Shown here piece by piece: positions 10,064 through 19,793 of a DNA stretch of 64,000 nucleotides. The notes under the pieces are model-generated. The model saw only the letters and a list, made by a program, of their open reading frames with translations. It did no database searches and was not told the origin of the DNA. Every line of letters begins with the position of its first letter. Within the stretch, counting starts at the first letter, position 1. Made by a program: the position numbers and the translations under genes. Source of the stretch: Brenneria bubanii (GTDB lineage: Bacteria; Pseudomonadota; Gammaproteobacteria; Enterobacterales; Enterobacteriaceae); NCBI RefSeq assembly GCF_022378355.1, contig NZ_JAKMAJ010000016.1, positions 1 through 64,000 of the forward strand, written 5' to 3'.

Positions 10064-11905
10064 TCAGTTCGCGCCAATGGCGACGAAATGCCCGGGAGAA
10101 CATTCACGATAAATACGTTTGGGCGGAATGTAGTCGGTCGGGCGAAGCGGACTCTTTATCTCACTCGTCAGCTCGGGCGGCAGCGGATGACGACGAGACG
10201 GATCCGGCAAAGGCACGGCGGCGATCAGCCGTTTGGTATATTCATGTTGCGGATTGCTAAATACGGCGGCTCTGGGACCGATCTCGACGATTTCGCCCAG
10301 ATACATGACGGCCACGCGGTGGCTGAGCCGTTCGACTACCGCCATATCATGCGAAATGAACAGGAAGGCGATTTTCATACTTTCCTGCAAACTGAGCAGC
10401 AGATTCGCCACCTGCGCTTTGACGGAGACGTCCAGCGCGGAAACGGCTTCATCGGCGATGATGGCTTTCGGCTCCAGGGCGAGCGCGCGGGCGATGGAGA
10501 TCCGCTGGCGCTGGCCGCCGGAAAATTCATGCGGGTAGCGATCGGCCATTTCCGCGCTCAGCCCCACCTTTTCCAGTAAGTCGTCGGCCCGTTCGCGCGC
10601 GGCTTTGCGTCCCATCATGCCGTGGGCCAGAATCGGTTCGGCGATGGCGGAACCGATGGTGAGGCGCGGGTTCAGGGACGCAAAGGGATCCTGAAAGATC
10701 ATCTGCACCGTGCGGCGGCTTTCCCGTAGCTCGCGGCTGGCGGACGTCAACACGTTGCGTCCGTCAACGAAGACGGCGCCGGTCGTGGGTTCATTAAGCC
10801 GCATGATGGCGCGTCCGGTGGTGGATTTGCCGCAGCCGGATTCGCCGACGATGGACAGGGTTTCGCCAGGAAAAAGATCGAAAGAGACGTTTTCTACGGC
10901 ATGCACCCGGCCGGCAAGCCGGCCCAGCCCGGCGGAGATATCAAAGCGCACGGAAAGGTCGCTGACGCTAATGATCGGGTTGTTGCTGAAGACGGTTTCC
11001 GCTATCTGCGTCGGTTCGGTTAGCGCGCCGGTATGCGGATTAATTTCCGGAAAACGTACCGGGCGCGCGGCATCCCCCATTGAACCTAAATGGGGAATGG
11101 AGGAGAGCAGGGTGCGGGTATAGCGATGCCGGGGACGGGCGAAAATATCGGCGGTCTTTCCGGTTTCGATTCTGTCGCCGCGAAACATCACCACCGTTCG
11201 GTCCGCCACTTCGGCGACAACGCCCATATCGTGGGTGATAAACAGCACGCCCATATTCTCTTCCGCCTGCAGTTCACGAATGAGGTGCAGAATCTGCGCC
11301 TGAATAGTGACGTCCAGCGCGGTGGTGGGCTCATCCGCGATCAATAACTGCGGCCGGCATGCCAGCGCCATGGCAATCATCACCCGCTGGCGCATTCCGC
11401 CCGATAGCTTATGCGGATAGTCGTTCACCCGGGCGCGGGCGGAGGGAATGCGCACCCGTTCCAGCAGACGTACGGCTTCCTGCCGAGCCTGATGCGCCGA
11501 CATATCCCGATGCAGCATCAGGGCTTCCGCCAACTGAGCGCCGATGGTGAACACCGGATTCAGGCTGGTCATCGGCTCCTGAAAGATCATGCCGATATGA
11601 TTACCGCGGACCTTGCGCATTTCCGCTTCCGGCAGCGTGAGCAGGTCGCGCCCTTGAAACAGAATTTTCCCTTCACAACGCGCTTTACCCGCGGGCAGCA
11701 GCCGCATGGTCGACAGGGCGGTGACGCTTTTCCCCGAACCGGATTCACCGACAATGGCGACGGTTTCGCCCTGCGCTACGCTAAGCGAGATATCGCGGAT
11801 AACCGGATTCCAACCATTTTCCGTGCGAAATGATGTGGTCAGGCCTTCAATACTGAGCACCGGCGTAGCCGGCATGGCGATGGCGTCGCCAGCGGGTTTA
11901 TTCAT
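10064..11905 (-). CDS. Dipeptide/oligopeptide ABC transporter, fused two-domain ATPase (DppD-DppF type)
   Basis: A single 613-residue polypeptide contains two complete ABC cassettes. Domain 1 (about 18-270) has Walker A GESGSGKS, signature LSGGMRQRV and Walker [13 protein letters not shown]. Domain 2 (about 310-560) has [27 protein letters not shown] and [14 protein letters not shown]. GsiA-type importers share this fusion. In domain 2 the Walker B D-E-P is D-E-A, a common variant in this family. I prefer the ATG after AAGGAGG with 8-base spacing; a GTG immediately before it is possible. It follows the DppC gene with only three bases between stop and start. Confidence 0.92.
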   Translation of the reverse strand: MNKPAGDAIAMPATPVLSIEGLTTSFRTENGWNPVIRDISLSVAQGETVAIVGESGSGKSVTALSTMRLLPAGKARCEGKILFQGRDLLTLPEAEMRKVRGNHIGMIFQEPMTSLNPVFTIGAQLAEALMLHRDMSAHQARQEAVRLLERVRIPSARARVNDYPHKLSGGMRQRVMIAMALACRPQLLIADEPTTALDVTIQAQILHLIRELQAEENMGVLFITHDMGVVAEVADRTVVMFRGDRIETGKTADIFARPRHRYTRTLLSSIPHLGSMGDAARPVRFPEINPHTGALTEPTQIAETVFSNNPIISVSDLSVRFDISAGLGRLAGRVHAVENVSFDLFPGETLSIVGESGCGKSTTGRAIMRLNEPTTGAVFVDGRNVLTSASRELRESRRTVQMIFQDPFASLNPRLTIGSAIAEPILAHGMMGRKAARERADDLLEKVGLSAEMADRYPHEFSGGQRQRISIARALALEPKAIIADEAVSALDVSVKAQVANLLLSLQESMKIAFLFISHDMAVVERLSHRVAVMYLGEIVEIGPRAAVFSNPQHEYTKRLIAAVPLPDPSRRHPLPPELTSEIKSPLRPTDYIPPKRIYRECSPGHFVAIGAN

Positions 11906-11908
11906 CAC

Positions 11909-12763
11909 TCAGACCTCCTTGGACAAGCGGGGATCGACGAGATCGCGCAGACCGTCACCCAGTAACTGCAAAGACAACACGGCAAAGACGATAGCCAGCC
12001 CCGGAAAGTACATCAGCCAGGGGGCGTCATTCATATATTCCCGTCCCATCGCCAGCATGGTGCCCCAGGTGGGAACGTCGGTGCTGACGCCAATGCCGAG
12101 GAAAGACAAACTGGCTTCGGCCAGCATGGCCGAGGCGAAGATAAAGCTCGACTGCACCAGGATCGGCGACGCCAGATTGATCAGGATATGGCGCAGCAGT
12201 ATCCGATGGGTGGGCAGGCCCAGCGACTTGGCCGCCTCCACGTAAGGGAGTTCGCGCAGCACCAACGTCGATCCTCGCACCACGCGCGCCAGCCTGGGAG
12301 CGTAAGTGATGCCGAGGGCGAGAATGACATTGATCAGCGAAGGGCCGAGCGCCGCCACCAGAGCGATAGCCAGCAGAATGTCGGGGAATGACATCATGGC
12401 GTCCAGCATGCGGGAGATCGGCGCATCCAACCGGCGGAAATAACCGGCCAGTACGCCGAGAAAAATCCCCAGTACGGTCGCCAGTATTACGACGCCGGCG
12501 CTGACCATCAGGGAGATTCGCCCGGCATGGATAGCGCGGGAGAACACATCGCGGCCAAATTCATCGGTGCCGAACAGATGTGCCAGCGATGGCGACTGCA
12601 ACCGATTGATGATAGACAATTTGTTTGGCGCATAGGGCGCTATCCAGGGGGCAAACAGCGCGGCGAAAACCACTACGCTCAGGATGATCACGCCCAGCAG
12701 GATGGCTTTGTTGCGGCACATGCGCCGTAACTTTACGCGCAAGGAAAGGGTTGCGGTGGTCAT
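11909..12763 (-). CDS. Dipeptide-type ABC transporter permease (DppC family)
   Basis: 284-residue inner-membrane permease with a cytoplasmic N-terminus, one membrane segment near 18-40, the OppC/DppC motif HLFGTDEFGRDVFSRAIHAG (residues 66-85), and a C-terminal block of membrane segments with the EAA loop near EAAKSLGLPTHRILLRHI. Its start overlaps the stop of the preceding permease as ATGA, a sign of translational coupling. Confidence 0.92.
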   Translation of the reverse strand: MTTATLSLRVKLRRMCRNKAILLGVIILSVVVFAALFAPWIAPYAPNKLSIINRLQSPSLAHLFGTDEFGRDVFSRAIHAGRISLMVSAGVVILATVLGIFLGVLAGYFRRLDAPISRMLDAMMSFPDILLAIALVAALGPSLINVILALGITYAPRLARVVRGSTLVLRELPYVEAAKSLGLPTHRILLRHILINLASPILVQSSFIFASAMLAEASLSFLGIGVSTDVPTWGTMLAMGREYMNDAPWLMYFPGLAIVFAVLSLQLLGDGLRDLVDPRLSKEV

Positions 12764-13710
12764 AGCCGGACCCTCGGATCGACAAGAATATAGAGCATAT
12801 CCACAATGAAATTGATAAGCACATAGATAGCGGCCACGGCGAGCAGCGCGCCCTGAATAACCGGGTAGTCGCGGCGTTGTACGGCGGAAACCACCAGATT
12901 GCCGATGCCGGGCAGGCCAAATACGGTTTCCGTCACCACCGCGCCGGAAACCAGTAACGCGATGGACAGGCCGATCACCGTGATGATCGGGATCAGCGCA
13001 TTCTTCAGCGCGTGTTTGAGGATAACGGTCTTCTCCGCCGCGCCTTTGGCCCGGGCGGTACGAATATAGTCATCCGACAGCACGTCCAGCATCGCCGCGC
13101 GGGTAAAGCGGGTAATCAGCGCCGAGTTGACGATCCCCAGCGCGATGGCCGGTAGCACAAGATGGTGCAGACGGGTGAAGAAAGACGAATCCGGTCCGCC
13201 GTAACCGGACACCGGAAACCAGCCCAGTTTTACCGCCATCGTTTGGATCAGGATCAGGCCCAACCAAAAACTGGGGATGCTGGCGGCCACCATCGTGACG
13301 CCCACCACCATCTGGTCAAACGCCGAGCCGCGTTTGTAAGCGGACAAAATGCCGACCGGCAGCGCAATCATCGAGGCGATCAGGATGGAAAACAGCGTCA
13401 GAAAAAATGTCGGTTCCGCGCGCGCCGCCAGCGCCGAGGTCACGGGCATATTAAGAAAGATCGATTGCCCAAGGTCGCCCTGCACGGCTCTGGCGATGAA
13501 AGAACCGTATTGTTGCAGCAGCGGAGCATTGAGCCCCAGTCTTTCGCGCAGGTCCGCAATGTCCTGCGGCGTGGCGTCCGAGCCCAGCATCATTGCGGCA
13601 GGCTCGCCCGGCGTGACGCGGACGATCAGGAAAACGACGGTCGCCAGTATCAGCAGGACGGCGATGATACCGGCAAGACGAGTGATAAAGGCATACAAGA
13701 TCCGCGACAT
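12760..13710 (-). CDS. Dipeptide-type ABC transporter permease (DppB family)
   Basis: 316-residue inner-membrane permease, partner of the DppC-like protein. It has an N-terminal membrane segment (about 10-30), the characteristic VRVTPGEPA segment near 31-39, and a C-terminal domain with the EAA-type loop containing YIRTARAKGAAEKTVILKHA. A GGAAGGG ribosome-binding sequence precedes the ATG. It is 12 bp downstream of the binding-protein gene. Confidence 0.92.
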   Translation of the reverse strand: MSRILYAFITRLAGIIAVLLILATVVFLIVRVTPGEPAAMMLGSDATPQDIADLRERLGLNAPLLQQYGSFIARAVQGDLGQSIFLNMPVTSALAARAEPTFFLTLFSILIASMIALPVGILSAYKRGSAFDQMVVGVTMVAASIPSFWLGLILIQTMAVKLGWFPVSGYGGPDSSFFTRLHHLVLPAIALGIVNSALITRFTRAAMLDVLSDDYIRTARAKGAAEKTVILKHALKNALIPIITVIGLSIALLVSGAVVTETVFGLPGIGNLVVSAVQRRDYPVIQGALLAVAAIYVLINFIVDMLYILVDPRVRL

Positions 13711-13722
13711 GGCAACCCTTCC

Positions 13723-15246
13723 TTACGATCTGGCCGAAACATTCCAGAATGTCGGCCAGTAGTGCGGTTCATATCCCTGAATCCCTTTGGCCAGTCCGGA
13801 AAGCACATTGAAGTTGCCGACTTTGAAAATTGGCGCGTCGTCATACAGCGTGGCCTGCAGCTTTTCCCATGCCGCAAATTTTTTTTCCGGCGTGACGGCT
13901 TGTAGATAGGTCTCCACCGCCTGGGTTTTGGCCGCGGAGACATACCAGCCGGGATAGGTATCCGAGATGCTGTTCATCATCGTCGGATCGCCGGGGAAGT
14001 TGGAATGAGTGATGAAAATATCCCATTGCGTCGGATCGGCGCGGCGCGTTGTCAGCGTCGCCCAGTCGGTCACCTGTAAATCGACCTTGAAACCGGCGGC
14101 CTCAAGATAGGCTTTGGCCACTTCCGCCATCTTGTAATGGAATTCATACTGGCGCGATGTCAGCAGACGGATGGGCGTGCCTTTATAACCGGCTTTTTTC
14201 AGCAACGCGCCGGCCGCCGCGGGATCGCCTTCGCCGTAGCGGGCAACGCCGGCTTCGGTGTGCCAGAAATAGCCTTCCGGGAAATAGGCGCCGTCGACAT
14301 GGTAGAACTTCGCATCCGAGAACGCGGCCATCATCATATCGCTGGGATTGAGCGCGGCCTGTACCGCATTGCGCAGATCTTTATTGGTAAACAGACCTTC
14401 TTTCATGTTCATGTTGAACGAGGCCCAGCCCCCCGACTGCAATACCACCGGTTGCGCTTTATCGCTGGCGGCGACGCGATCATAAGCGCTGAACGGCAGC
14501 GAATCGGCATAGTCATACTGGCCGGCCAGCAGACCTTCTACGCGGGTATTGGCATCCGGAACCGGTACGAAGCGGAGTTCATCGGCCAAGGCCTGACGTT
14601 CGCCGGCGAAGTTGCTGGGCGCGCCTTCAGGAGACTGATAAGCCGGAAAGCGGACGAGCTGGATGTACTGGTCCGGTTTCCTTTCCTTCAGCATATAGGG
14701 GCCGGTTCCCACGAATTCGGTCAGCGTATCCTGGATTTTTTCTGACGGCATGATGATGGCGGCCTGCGACAGCGTCGCCAGCAGCGGGGAATAACGGGAT
14801 TTCAGCTTGACGATCACCGTATCAATGCCGTCTGCGCTCACGCTGTCGATGTAATCGGCGACCTGTTTCCCTTTGGAGTTGATTTTCTCCCAGCGTTGTA
14901 ACGACGCCACCACATCCGCCGACGTCATGGCGCTGCCGTCATGAAAGGTCACCCCTTTGCGTAGCGGGATGGCGTAGGTGAGGCCGTCTGGCGACAGGGT
15001 CGGCATGTCGGCGGCCAGCAGCGGCTGCGGCTGCCATTTGTCGTCAAAGGTGTAGAGCGTTTCGTAGATATGCTGGCTGATCATGCCGACCAGATCGGTC
15101 GGCGTCTGCATCTGATCCAGCGTTGGCGGTTCGCCAACCGTGGCGATGGTCAATATTCCGCCCTGTTTGTCTTGTGATGCGGCCGGTCCGGCTACCCCGA
15201 GGAAAAAGAGGGTAGCGGCGACAGCAAAGAGTGATTTCAGTTTCAT
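13723..15246 (-). CDS. Periplasmic peptide-binding protein (SBP family 5)
   Basis: 507-residue solute-binding protein of the DppA/OppA/GsiB type. The signal peptide covers about residues 1-26 (MKLKSLFAV...AASQ). The mature part begins with the family signature QGGILTIATVGEPPTLDQ and contains the LRKGVTFHDGSAMTSADVVAS block. The ATG follows GGGGG at five bases; an open frame 29 codons longer would give no recognisable signal peptide and is rejected. It is the first transporter gene, 68 bp after the amidohydrolase. Bound ligand may be a short peptide or an N-acyl amino acid; sequence does not decide. Confidence 0.91.
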   Translation of the reverse strand: MKLKSLFAVAATLFFLGVAGPAASQDKQGGILTIATVGEPPTLDQMQTPTDLVGMISQHIYETLYTFDDKWQPQPLLAADMPTLSPDGLTYAIPLRKGVTFHDGSAMTSADVVASLQRWEKINSKGKQVADYIDSVSADGIDTVIVKLKSRYSPLLATLSQAAIIMPSEKIQDTLTEFVGTGPYMLKERKPDQYIQLVRFPAYQSPEGAPSNFAGERQALADELRFVPVPDANTRVEGLLAGQYDYADSLPFSAYDRVAASDKAQPVVLQSGGWASFNMNMKEGLFTNKDLRNAVQAALNPSDMMMAAFSDAKFYHVDGAYFPEGYFWHTEAGVARYGEGDPAAAGALLKKAGYKGTPIRLLTSRQYEFHYKMAEVAKAYLEAAGFKVDLQVTDWATLTTRRADPTQWDIFITHSNFPGDPTMMNSISDTYPGWYVSAAKTQAVETYLQAVTPEKKFAAWEKLQATLYDDAPIFKVGNFNVLSGLAKGIQGYEPHYWPTFWNVSARS

Positions 15247-15314
15247 TTTTGCCCCCATTAGTGCTTGTGGATCCGGCGCCGTGTTGCCCGGATCGTCCCG
15301 TATTGCGCGCGGTG

Positions 15315-16526
15315 CTAATGTTGATGACAACAACTACAGGAGTAATGGCGCAGTTCCTCGAAAGGTCTGCGTGAAATTTCCATATCTTTGCCGCCCAGAT
15401 AGACCGCCACCGGATGGAGCAGGCGGTCGCCCTGACGGATATCGCCGCCGACATCGACAAAATTAAACGGTTTTTCCACCTCTTCCAGTACGGTGATATC
15501 GGCAATGGCGCCGATGCCCAGGTGCCCCAGATCGGATCGCCGCATCGCCAACGCGGGCCGGTTGGTCGCCATGGCGATAATCGATGCCAGTGATATGCCG
15601 CAATTGAGCAATTTGCTCATGGTGTGCAGCAGATCGAAAGCCGGCCCTTCTACTGAAGCGACATGCACGTCCGAGGAGATAATGTCCGGCATAAAGCCGT
15701 TTTCCAGCGCGGCTTCCGTGCTTTTAAACGACAGGGCGCCCATGCCGTGGCCGATATCGAACAGTACGCCACGCTGACGCGCGGCAATGATTTCCGGCAG
15801 GATCCGGCCGTCGGCGCCGATAGCGGAATTAGGATCGGGGCGATAGCAATGGGTCAGGATATCGCCGGGCCGTAAGCGGGAAACCACGTCGGCATAGCTG
15901 GGCGGCGGTCCGCCGATATGCGCCATTAACGGCAGATTGACCGCGCTCGCCGCTTCCAGCGCAAGGTCGAGCGCGCCCAGTCCCAGCTCGCCCGTGGCGG
16001 GGCCGCCAATGCGGACTTTTACGCCGACAATGCTGTTCCGGTTTTCTTCTATTTTGGCGATGCATCGGTCGACCGGCAGCATCTCCGCCAACGTGGCTTC
16101 ACCGATGAAAAGGCCTTTATCAAAGCCGAAAATGCCCGGAAAAGAGACGTTGAGAAACGCCAGGATGCGGTAGGGCGAATGGCGCATGACAAAATCACGC
16201 AGTCCGTCGAAATTCCCGGCGCCGGCGCTGCCGGCATCGACCAGGGTGGTGACGGCGGAGCGTCGGGCCAGCATATTGGGATCGACGCCCAGCGATGTCG
16301 CCTTGTGGTAGACATGAGTATGAAAGTCAATCAGCCCCGGCGACACAATACAGCCGGAGACATCCCGGATGTAGCGGGCGCCGGGCGTCAGATCCCCTCC
16401 TATGGCGGCAATCCGTCCGGCTTTGATGGCAATATCACATACGGCGTCAAGGCCGTTGCGTTCATCGATCAGCCGTCCGCCTTTAAGCACCAGGTCGTAG
16501 GTTGTATCAGATGGATGAGGTTGCAT
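15315..16526 (-). CDS. Metal-dependent amidohydrolase (deacetylase/D-aminoacylase-like)
   Basis: 403-residue amidohydrolase-superfamily enzyme. The N-terminal beta-sandwich part (about 10-62) is followed by the metal barrel: H69 and H71 in DFHTHVYH, K170 in VGVKVRIGG as candidate carboxylated lysine, H203 in AHIGG, H226 in THCYR and D286 in SSDVH. It resembles the EF_0837/AHA_3915 group of putative deacetylases. The family hydrolyses amide bonds, for example in N-acyl-amino acids or cyclic imides. The C-terminus ends in a Cys/His-rich tail, HYSCSCCHQH, which is unusual. First gene of the minus-strand unit, so the repressor acts at its promoter. AGGA precedes the ATG. Substrate unknown. Confidence 0.87.
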   Translation of the reverse strand: MQPHPSDTTYDLVLKGGRLIDERNGLDAVCDIAIKAGRIAAIGGDLTPGARYIRDVSGCIVSPGLIDFHTHVYHKATSLGVDPNMLARRSAVTTLVDAGSAGAGNFDGLRDFVMRHSPYRILAFLNVSFPGIFGFDKGLFIGEATLAEMLPVDRCIAKIEENRNSIVGVKVRIGGPATGELGLGALDLALEAASAVNLPLMAHIGGPPPSYADVVSRLRPGDILTHCYRPDPNSAIGADGRILPEIIAARQRGVLFDIGHGMGALSFKSTEAALENGFMPDIISSDVHVASVEGPAFDLLHTMSKLLNCGISLASIIAMATNRPALAMRRSDLGHLGIGAIADITVLEEVEKPFNFVDVGGDIRQGDRLLHPVAVYLGGKDMEISRRPFEELRHYSCSCCHQH

Positions 16527-16639
16527 GAGTCTCGTCCTATGTTATTCGGATTTTGTCAGGTGGGGCCGGTTTGCCTTCACGGGTTATCAATTCGTCTCCA
16601 CAATCAGGAGACTATTCTTGATAATTTTCCTGGTCAACA

Positions 16640-16655
16640 CAAATTGCGCAATTTG
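16640..16655. promoter_or_regulatory. Operator O1: perfect 16-bp palindrome before the catabolic operon
   Basis: CAAATTGCGCAATTTG is a perfect palindrome centred on CpG, the form of a LacI-family operator. It shares TTGCGCAA with a second site 278 bp away before the lacI-type gene, and CGCAATTTGCG also occurs at both sites (16647-16657 and 16916-16926). A possible promoter on the minus strand starts three bases away: TTGACC (16632-16637), 17-bp spacer, TAGTCT (16609-16614). The gene-free stretch 16527-16974 is otherwise A/T-rich promoter DNA. Confidence 0.7.
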
Positions 16656-16909
16656 CGTATAGCGTTTTTTTATGACAACCGGGGGGAATTTCTGTAAATT
16701 CCTTCGCTATCAATGCAACTAAATTAAGATAAACTTGACGGTTGATGACAACTACCGCTGCCGGCGCCAGAGTGACGAGCCTTACTCGGCCAAGGCTTCA
16801 TAAGCGTTGGCCTTATCTTCGCTCTCTCTTGATATGGCGCGTTGTCAGCAGGATGAATTTTGTTTTATCAACCATAGTTTTCCTCACTTGTGAGAGTGTA
16901 AATCTTGTT

Positions 16910-16949
16910 CGGCAACGCAATTTGCGCAAATATGAAAATTGCGTTGCCG
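16910..16949. promoter_or_regulatory. Operator O2: nested palindromes before the lacI-type gene
   Basis: A perfect 14-bp inverted repeat, CGGCAACGCAATTT (16910-16923) with its complement at 16936-16949, surrounds a perfect 12-bp palindrome ATTTGCGCAAAT (16920-16931). The inner core TTGCGCAA is the same as in O1. It ends 25 bases before the regulator start codon, so it overlaps the promoter or early leader and fits autorepression. As RNA it could also fold into a 14-bp hairpin. Confidence 0.7.
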
Positions 16950-16974
16950 CCGTTTCGGCTATTCAGGAGAAGTC

Positions 16975-17997
16975 ATGGAGCCTTCAAAACGGATCAATCA
17001 GGCGGATATTGCCCGACTGGCCGAGGTGTCCGTCAGTACGGTTTCCCGGGCGCTTTCCGGGCAAGTGGGCATGTCGGCGGAGTTGCGCGAACGGATCCGC
17101 CGGATTGCCGATGATTTGGGATATATAGAAAACCAGCGTGCGGGCGCCGCGGCCAATGTGGTCGTTTATCTGCCCATGCACCCGGTAACCGGTGGGTTAC
17201 ATGAGGTTTTTCAGCAGGTACTGGAAGGGGCAAAACTGGAAGCCGAGCAGGAAGGCTATGTGCTGTTTCCAAAGCTGATGCCGGAAGGCGCCGTCGATCT
17301 GGCGTGTATTGAACGTAATGCTCAGGCGCATGATACCGATGCCGCCATCATGTTCTATACCGCGCCTGAATCTGAGGTCGCCGAGCATTTCACCCGACAT
17401 GGATCGTTAGTGCTGGTGAACACGGTGGACATGAGCATGCAGTTCGATAGCGTCATTGCCAATAACTACGCGGGGGCTCGTCTGGTCACGCAGCGGATTA
17501 TCGCCAACGGTCATCGCCGGCTGCTGTTCGTCACCGGCGATCTGCGTTTTCCCTGGCGTGAAAGAATGCGCGGCTTTATGGATGCGGTGGAAGAGGCGGA
17601 AGGCGTTACCGGCGATGTGCTGGAAATCGGCTACGATCGTTTCGAAACGGCGCTGGCCTATTTCGGCAAGGTATTTGCGCAAAAAGAGGCGTTTCCTTAC
17701 AGCGCGGTTTTCTGCGTCAACGATCTGACCGCCGTCGGCGTGATGCAGGCGGCCAGCGAGGAAGGACTTGTCGTGCCCGCAGACCTGTCGGTGGTGGGTT
17801 ATGAAGATATGACCTTTGCGGAAATGACGACGCCCCGTTTGACCACGGTGCATGTCGATCGCTATACGATCGGACGTGAAAGCATCCGCTTGCTGAAGCG
17901 CCGCATGTCCGAGCATCACGCTATTCCGTTACAGATTCAGTGCGGCGTGCGCTTTATCGAGGGCGCGACGCTCGGCAGGACAACGCCGGCGCGGTAA
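16975..17997 (+). CDS. LacI-family transcriptional repressor
   Basis: 340-residue regulator with a LacI helix-turn-helix at about residues 6-28 (NQADIARLAEVSVSTVSRAL), the hinge near 50-60, and a periplasmic-binding-protein-like effector domain carrying VNTVD, NDLTAVGVM and VVGYEDMTFAEMTTPRLTTV segments. The ATG follows AGGAG. It is transcribed away from the amidohydrolase/transporter unit, with two palindromes between, so it most likely represses that unit and itself. The effector is unknown and cannot be read from the fold alone. Confidence 0.92.
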   Translation: MEPSKRINQADIARLAEVSVSTVSRALSGQVGMSAELRERIRRIADDLGYIENQRAGAAANVVVYLPMHPVTGGLHEVFQQVLEGAKLEAEQEGYVLFPKLMPEGAVDLACIERNAQAHDTDAAIMFYTAPESEVAEHFTRHGSLVLVNTVDMSMQFDSVIANNYAGARLVTQRIIANGHRRLLFVTGDLRFPWRERMRGFMDAVEEAEGVTGDVLEIGYDRFETALAYFGKVFAQKEAFPYSAVFCVNDLTAVGVMQAASEEGLVVPADLSVVGYEDMTFAEMTTPRLTTVHVDRYTIGRESIRLLKRRMSEHHAIPLQIQCGVRFIEGATLGRTTPAR

Positions 17998-18004
17998 ACC
18001 CGGC

Positions 18005-18036
18005 GCGGCGCATTTTTCGTGCTGAAAATACGCCGC
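18005..18036. terminator. Hairpin between the convergent lacI-type and gutQ genes
   Basis: GCGGCG-c-ATTTT pairs with AAAAT-a-CGCCGC (18005-18016 with 18025-18036), an 11-bp stem with one mismatch, in the 64-bp convergent gap. No long T tract follows, so it is a plausible but weak bidirectional terminator. Confidence 0.4.
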
Positions 18037-18061
18037 TGCCGGTCAGTCCGTATTAACCGCC

Positions 18062-19027
18062 TCAGGCGACGCCTGCCGCGTGCAGATCGTGCAGATTTAT
18101 CGCACCGACCAGACGTCCTTCGCTGTCGACCACCGGGGCGGCTGAAATATGCTGTTCATGCAGGGCTTCCAGCGCGGCCACGGCCCGCCAGTCCGCGGGC
18201 AACTGATAGCCGGGGCGGGTCATCGCCTGGGTGATAACGGTATCCAACGCGTTGCCTTTGACCAGCCAGCGACGCAGGTCGCCGTCGGTAAATACGCCGG
18301 CGACCCGGTTTTCCTCGTTGCAAACCACAATCAATCCCAGCCCGGTGCGGCTCAGTTCCAGCATGGCGTCCATGACGCTTGCCGTTTGATCGACGCGAGG
18401 CAACTGCTCGCCGCTGCGCATAATATGGTGGACGCGGTTGAGCAACCTGGCGCCCAGACTGCCGCCGGGGTGTGAGCGCGCGAACTGTTCTGCGCTGAAT
18501 CCCCGATGGCGCATCAGGGCCATCGCCAGCGCGTCGCCCATCATCAGCGTATTCACCGCGCTGGAGGTGGGGGCCAGTCCCATCGGGCACGCCTCGCGCG
18601 TGACGCTGACGTCCAGTACGCAGCTGGCGGCCAGACCGAGGGGCGACTCAGCGCCGCCGGTCAGGGCAATAACCGGGATATGGCTTTCGGCCAGCAACGG
18701 AAGCAGGACATTGAGCTCCTGCGCCCGGCCGGAGTAAGAGATAAATATCACCACATCCTGCGGTCCAATCATACCCAGATCGCCATGCAGCGCTTCCGCC
18801 GGGTGAACAAAAAACGCCGGTGTGCCGGTGCTGGCCAACGAGGCGGCGATCTTCTTGCCGATGTGGCCGGATTTTCCCATGCCGGACACCACCACTTTTC
18901 CTGTGCATGCCAGCAGCAGTTTGCAGGCGTCGACAAAGCGCGTATCCAGCCGGGCCAGCATGCGCTGTGCTTCAGTGATTTCTATTGCCAGCGTTTCACG
19001 GGCAAAGGTCAATAAACGCTCATTCAT
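18062..19027 (-). CDS. gutQ: Arabinose-5-phosphate isomerase GutQ (SrlQ)
   Basis: Interconverts ribulose-5-phosphate and arabinose-5-phosphate; last gene of the sorbitol operon. 321 residues: an N-terminal SIS sugar-isomerase domain (about 30-170, with [17 protein letters not shown] and the [11 protein letters not shown] segment) and two C-terminal CBS domains (about 205-320). It overlaps the srlR stop region by 8 bases. A second family member, kdsD, is at 62476-63462; the position inside srl identifies this copy as GutQ. Confidence 0.94.
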   Translation of the reverse strand: MNERLLTFARETLAIEITEAQRMLARLDTRFVDACKLLLACTGKVVVSGMGKSGHIGKKIAASLASTGTPAFFVHPAEALHGDLGMIGPQDVVIFISYSGRAQELNVLLPLLAESHIPVIALTGGAESPLGLAASCVLDVSVTREACPMGLAPTSSAVNTLMMGDALAMALMRHRGFSAEQFARSHPGGSLGARLLNRVHHIMRSGEQLPRVDQTASVMDAMLELSRTGLGLIVVCNEENRVAGVFTDGDLRRWLVKGNALDTVITQAMTRPGYQLPADWRAVAALEALHEQHISAAPVVDSEGRLVGAINLHDLHAAGVA

Positions 19028-19793
19028 CGTTATTTCCCACCACGATTACATTAATATTTCTCTCTCTGAGAGCGGCGAGATAGTCGGGGTTGATGCCGCT
19101 ATCGGTAATCAGAATATCGACGGCGCTGAGTTCGCAGACGACATTCGGGCTTTTGCGGCCGAATTTGGAGGAGTCCACCAGCAGGATGAGTAACTGCGCG
19201 GCGCGGCACATGGCCTGGCTGACGGCGTGCAGTTCATTGTAGGTGGTGACGCCGGCATTCAGATCCACGCCGTCGGCGCCGATAAACAGCTTGTCGAAAC
19301 TGAAATGAGAAAACGCGGCTTCCGCCAGACTGCCATGGAACGAGGCCGACGTTTTACGGTAGGTGCCGCCCGGCATCAGAATGGTTTGATCGTTGTCCAG
19401 CTCCACCAGCTCATTGACGATGCTCAGACTGTTGGTCATGACGGTAATGTTATTGAACTGCGTGAGCCACGGCACCATTTGCAATACGGTGCTGCCGGCA
19501 TCAAAAATCAATGAGTCGCCGTCATTAATCAGCGTGGCGGCCGCTTGGGCAATTTGCTTTTTCTTGGCGGTATTGATGTGCGTTTTGCGGTCGATGGGCT
19601 GATCGCCTTCTTCCCGGCTTGGCACCACGCCGCCGTAAGTACGGATAACCGCGCCTTCTTCTTCCAGCGCGGTTAAATCCTTACGGATTGTCGTCCCTGT
19701 CGTATTAAAGCGGTTGACCAGCGTTTCCACAGACGTTTTGCCGTGCGTACGCAGATATTCCAGGATTGCCGCCTGACGCTGTTTCGGTTTCAT
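19020..19793 (-). CDS. srlR: Sorbitol operon repressor SrlR (GutR), DeoR family
   Basis: 257-residue DeoR-type repressor, the same length as E. coli SrlR. The N-terminal winged helix contains [20 protein letters not shown] and the recognition segment [20 protein letters not shown] (about 29-48). The C-terminal sugar-phosphate sensor shows [12 protein letters not shown] and [19 protein letters not shown] start at MKPKQRQ as in E. coli; an ATG nine codons upstream behind GGGG is possible. A 183-bp gap from srlM with repeated TTTCATTT elements suggests a separate, autoregulated promoter. Confidence 0.94.
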   Translation of the reverse strand: MKPKQRQAAILEYLRTHGKTSVETLVNRFNTTGTTIRKDLTALEEEGAVIRTYGGVVPSREEGDQPIDRKTHINTAKKKQIAQAAATLINDGDSLIFDAGSTVLQMVPWLTQFNNITVMTNSLSIVNELVELDNDQTILMPGGTYRKTSASFHGSLAEAAFSHFSFDKLFIGADGVDLNAGVTTYNELHAVSQAMCRAAQLLILLVDSSKFGRKSPNVVCELSAVDILITDSGINPDYLAALRERNINVIVVGNNDE

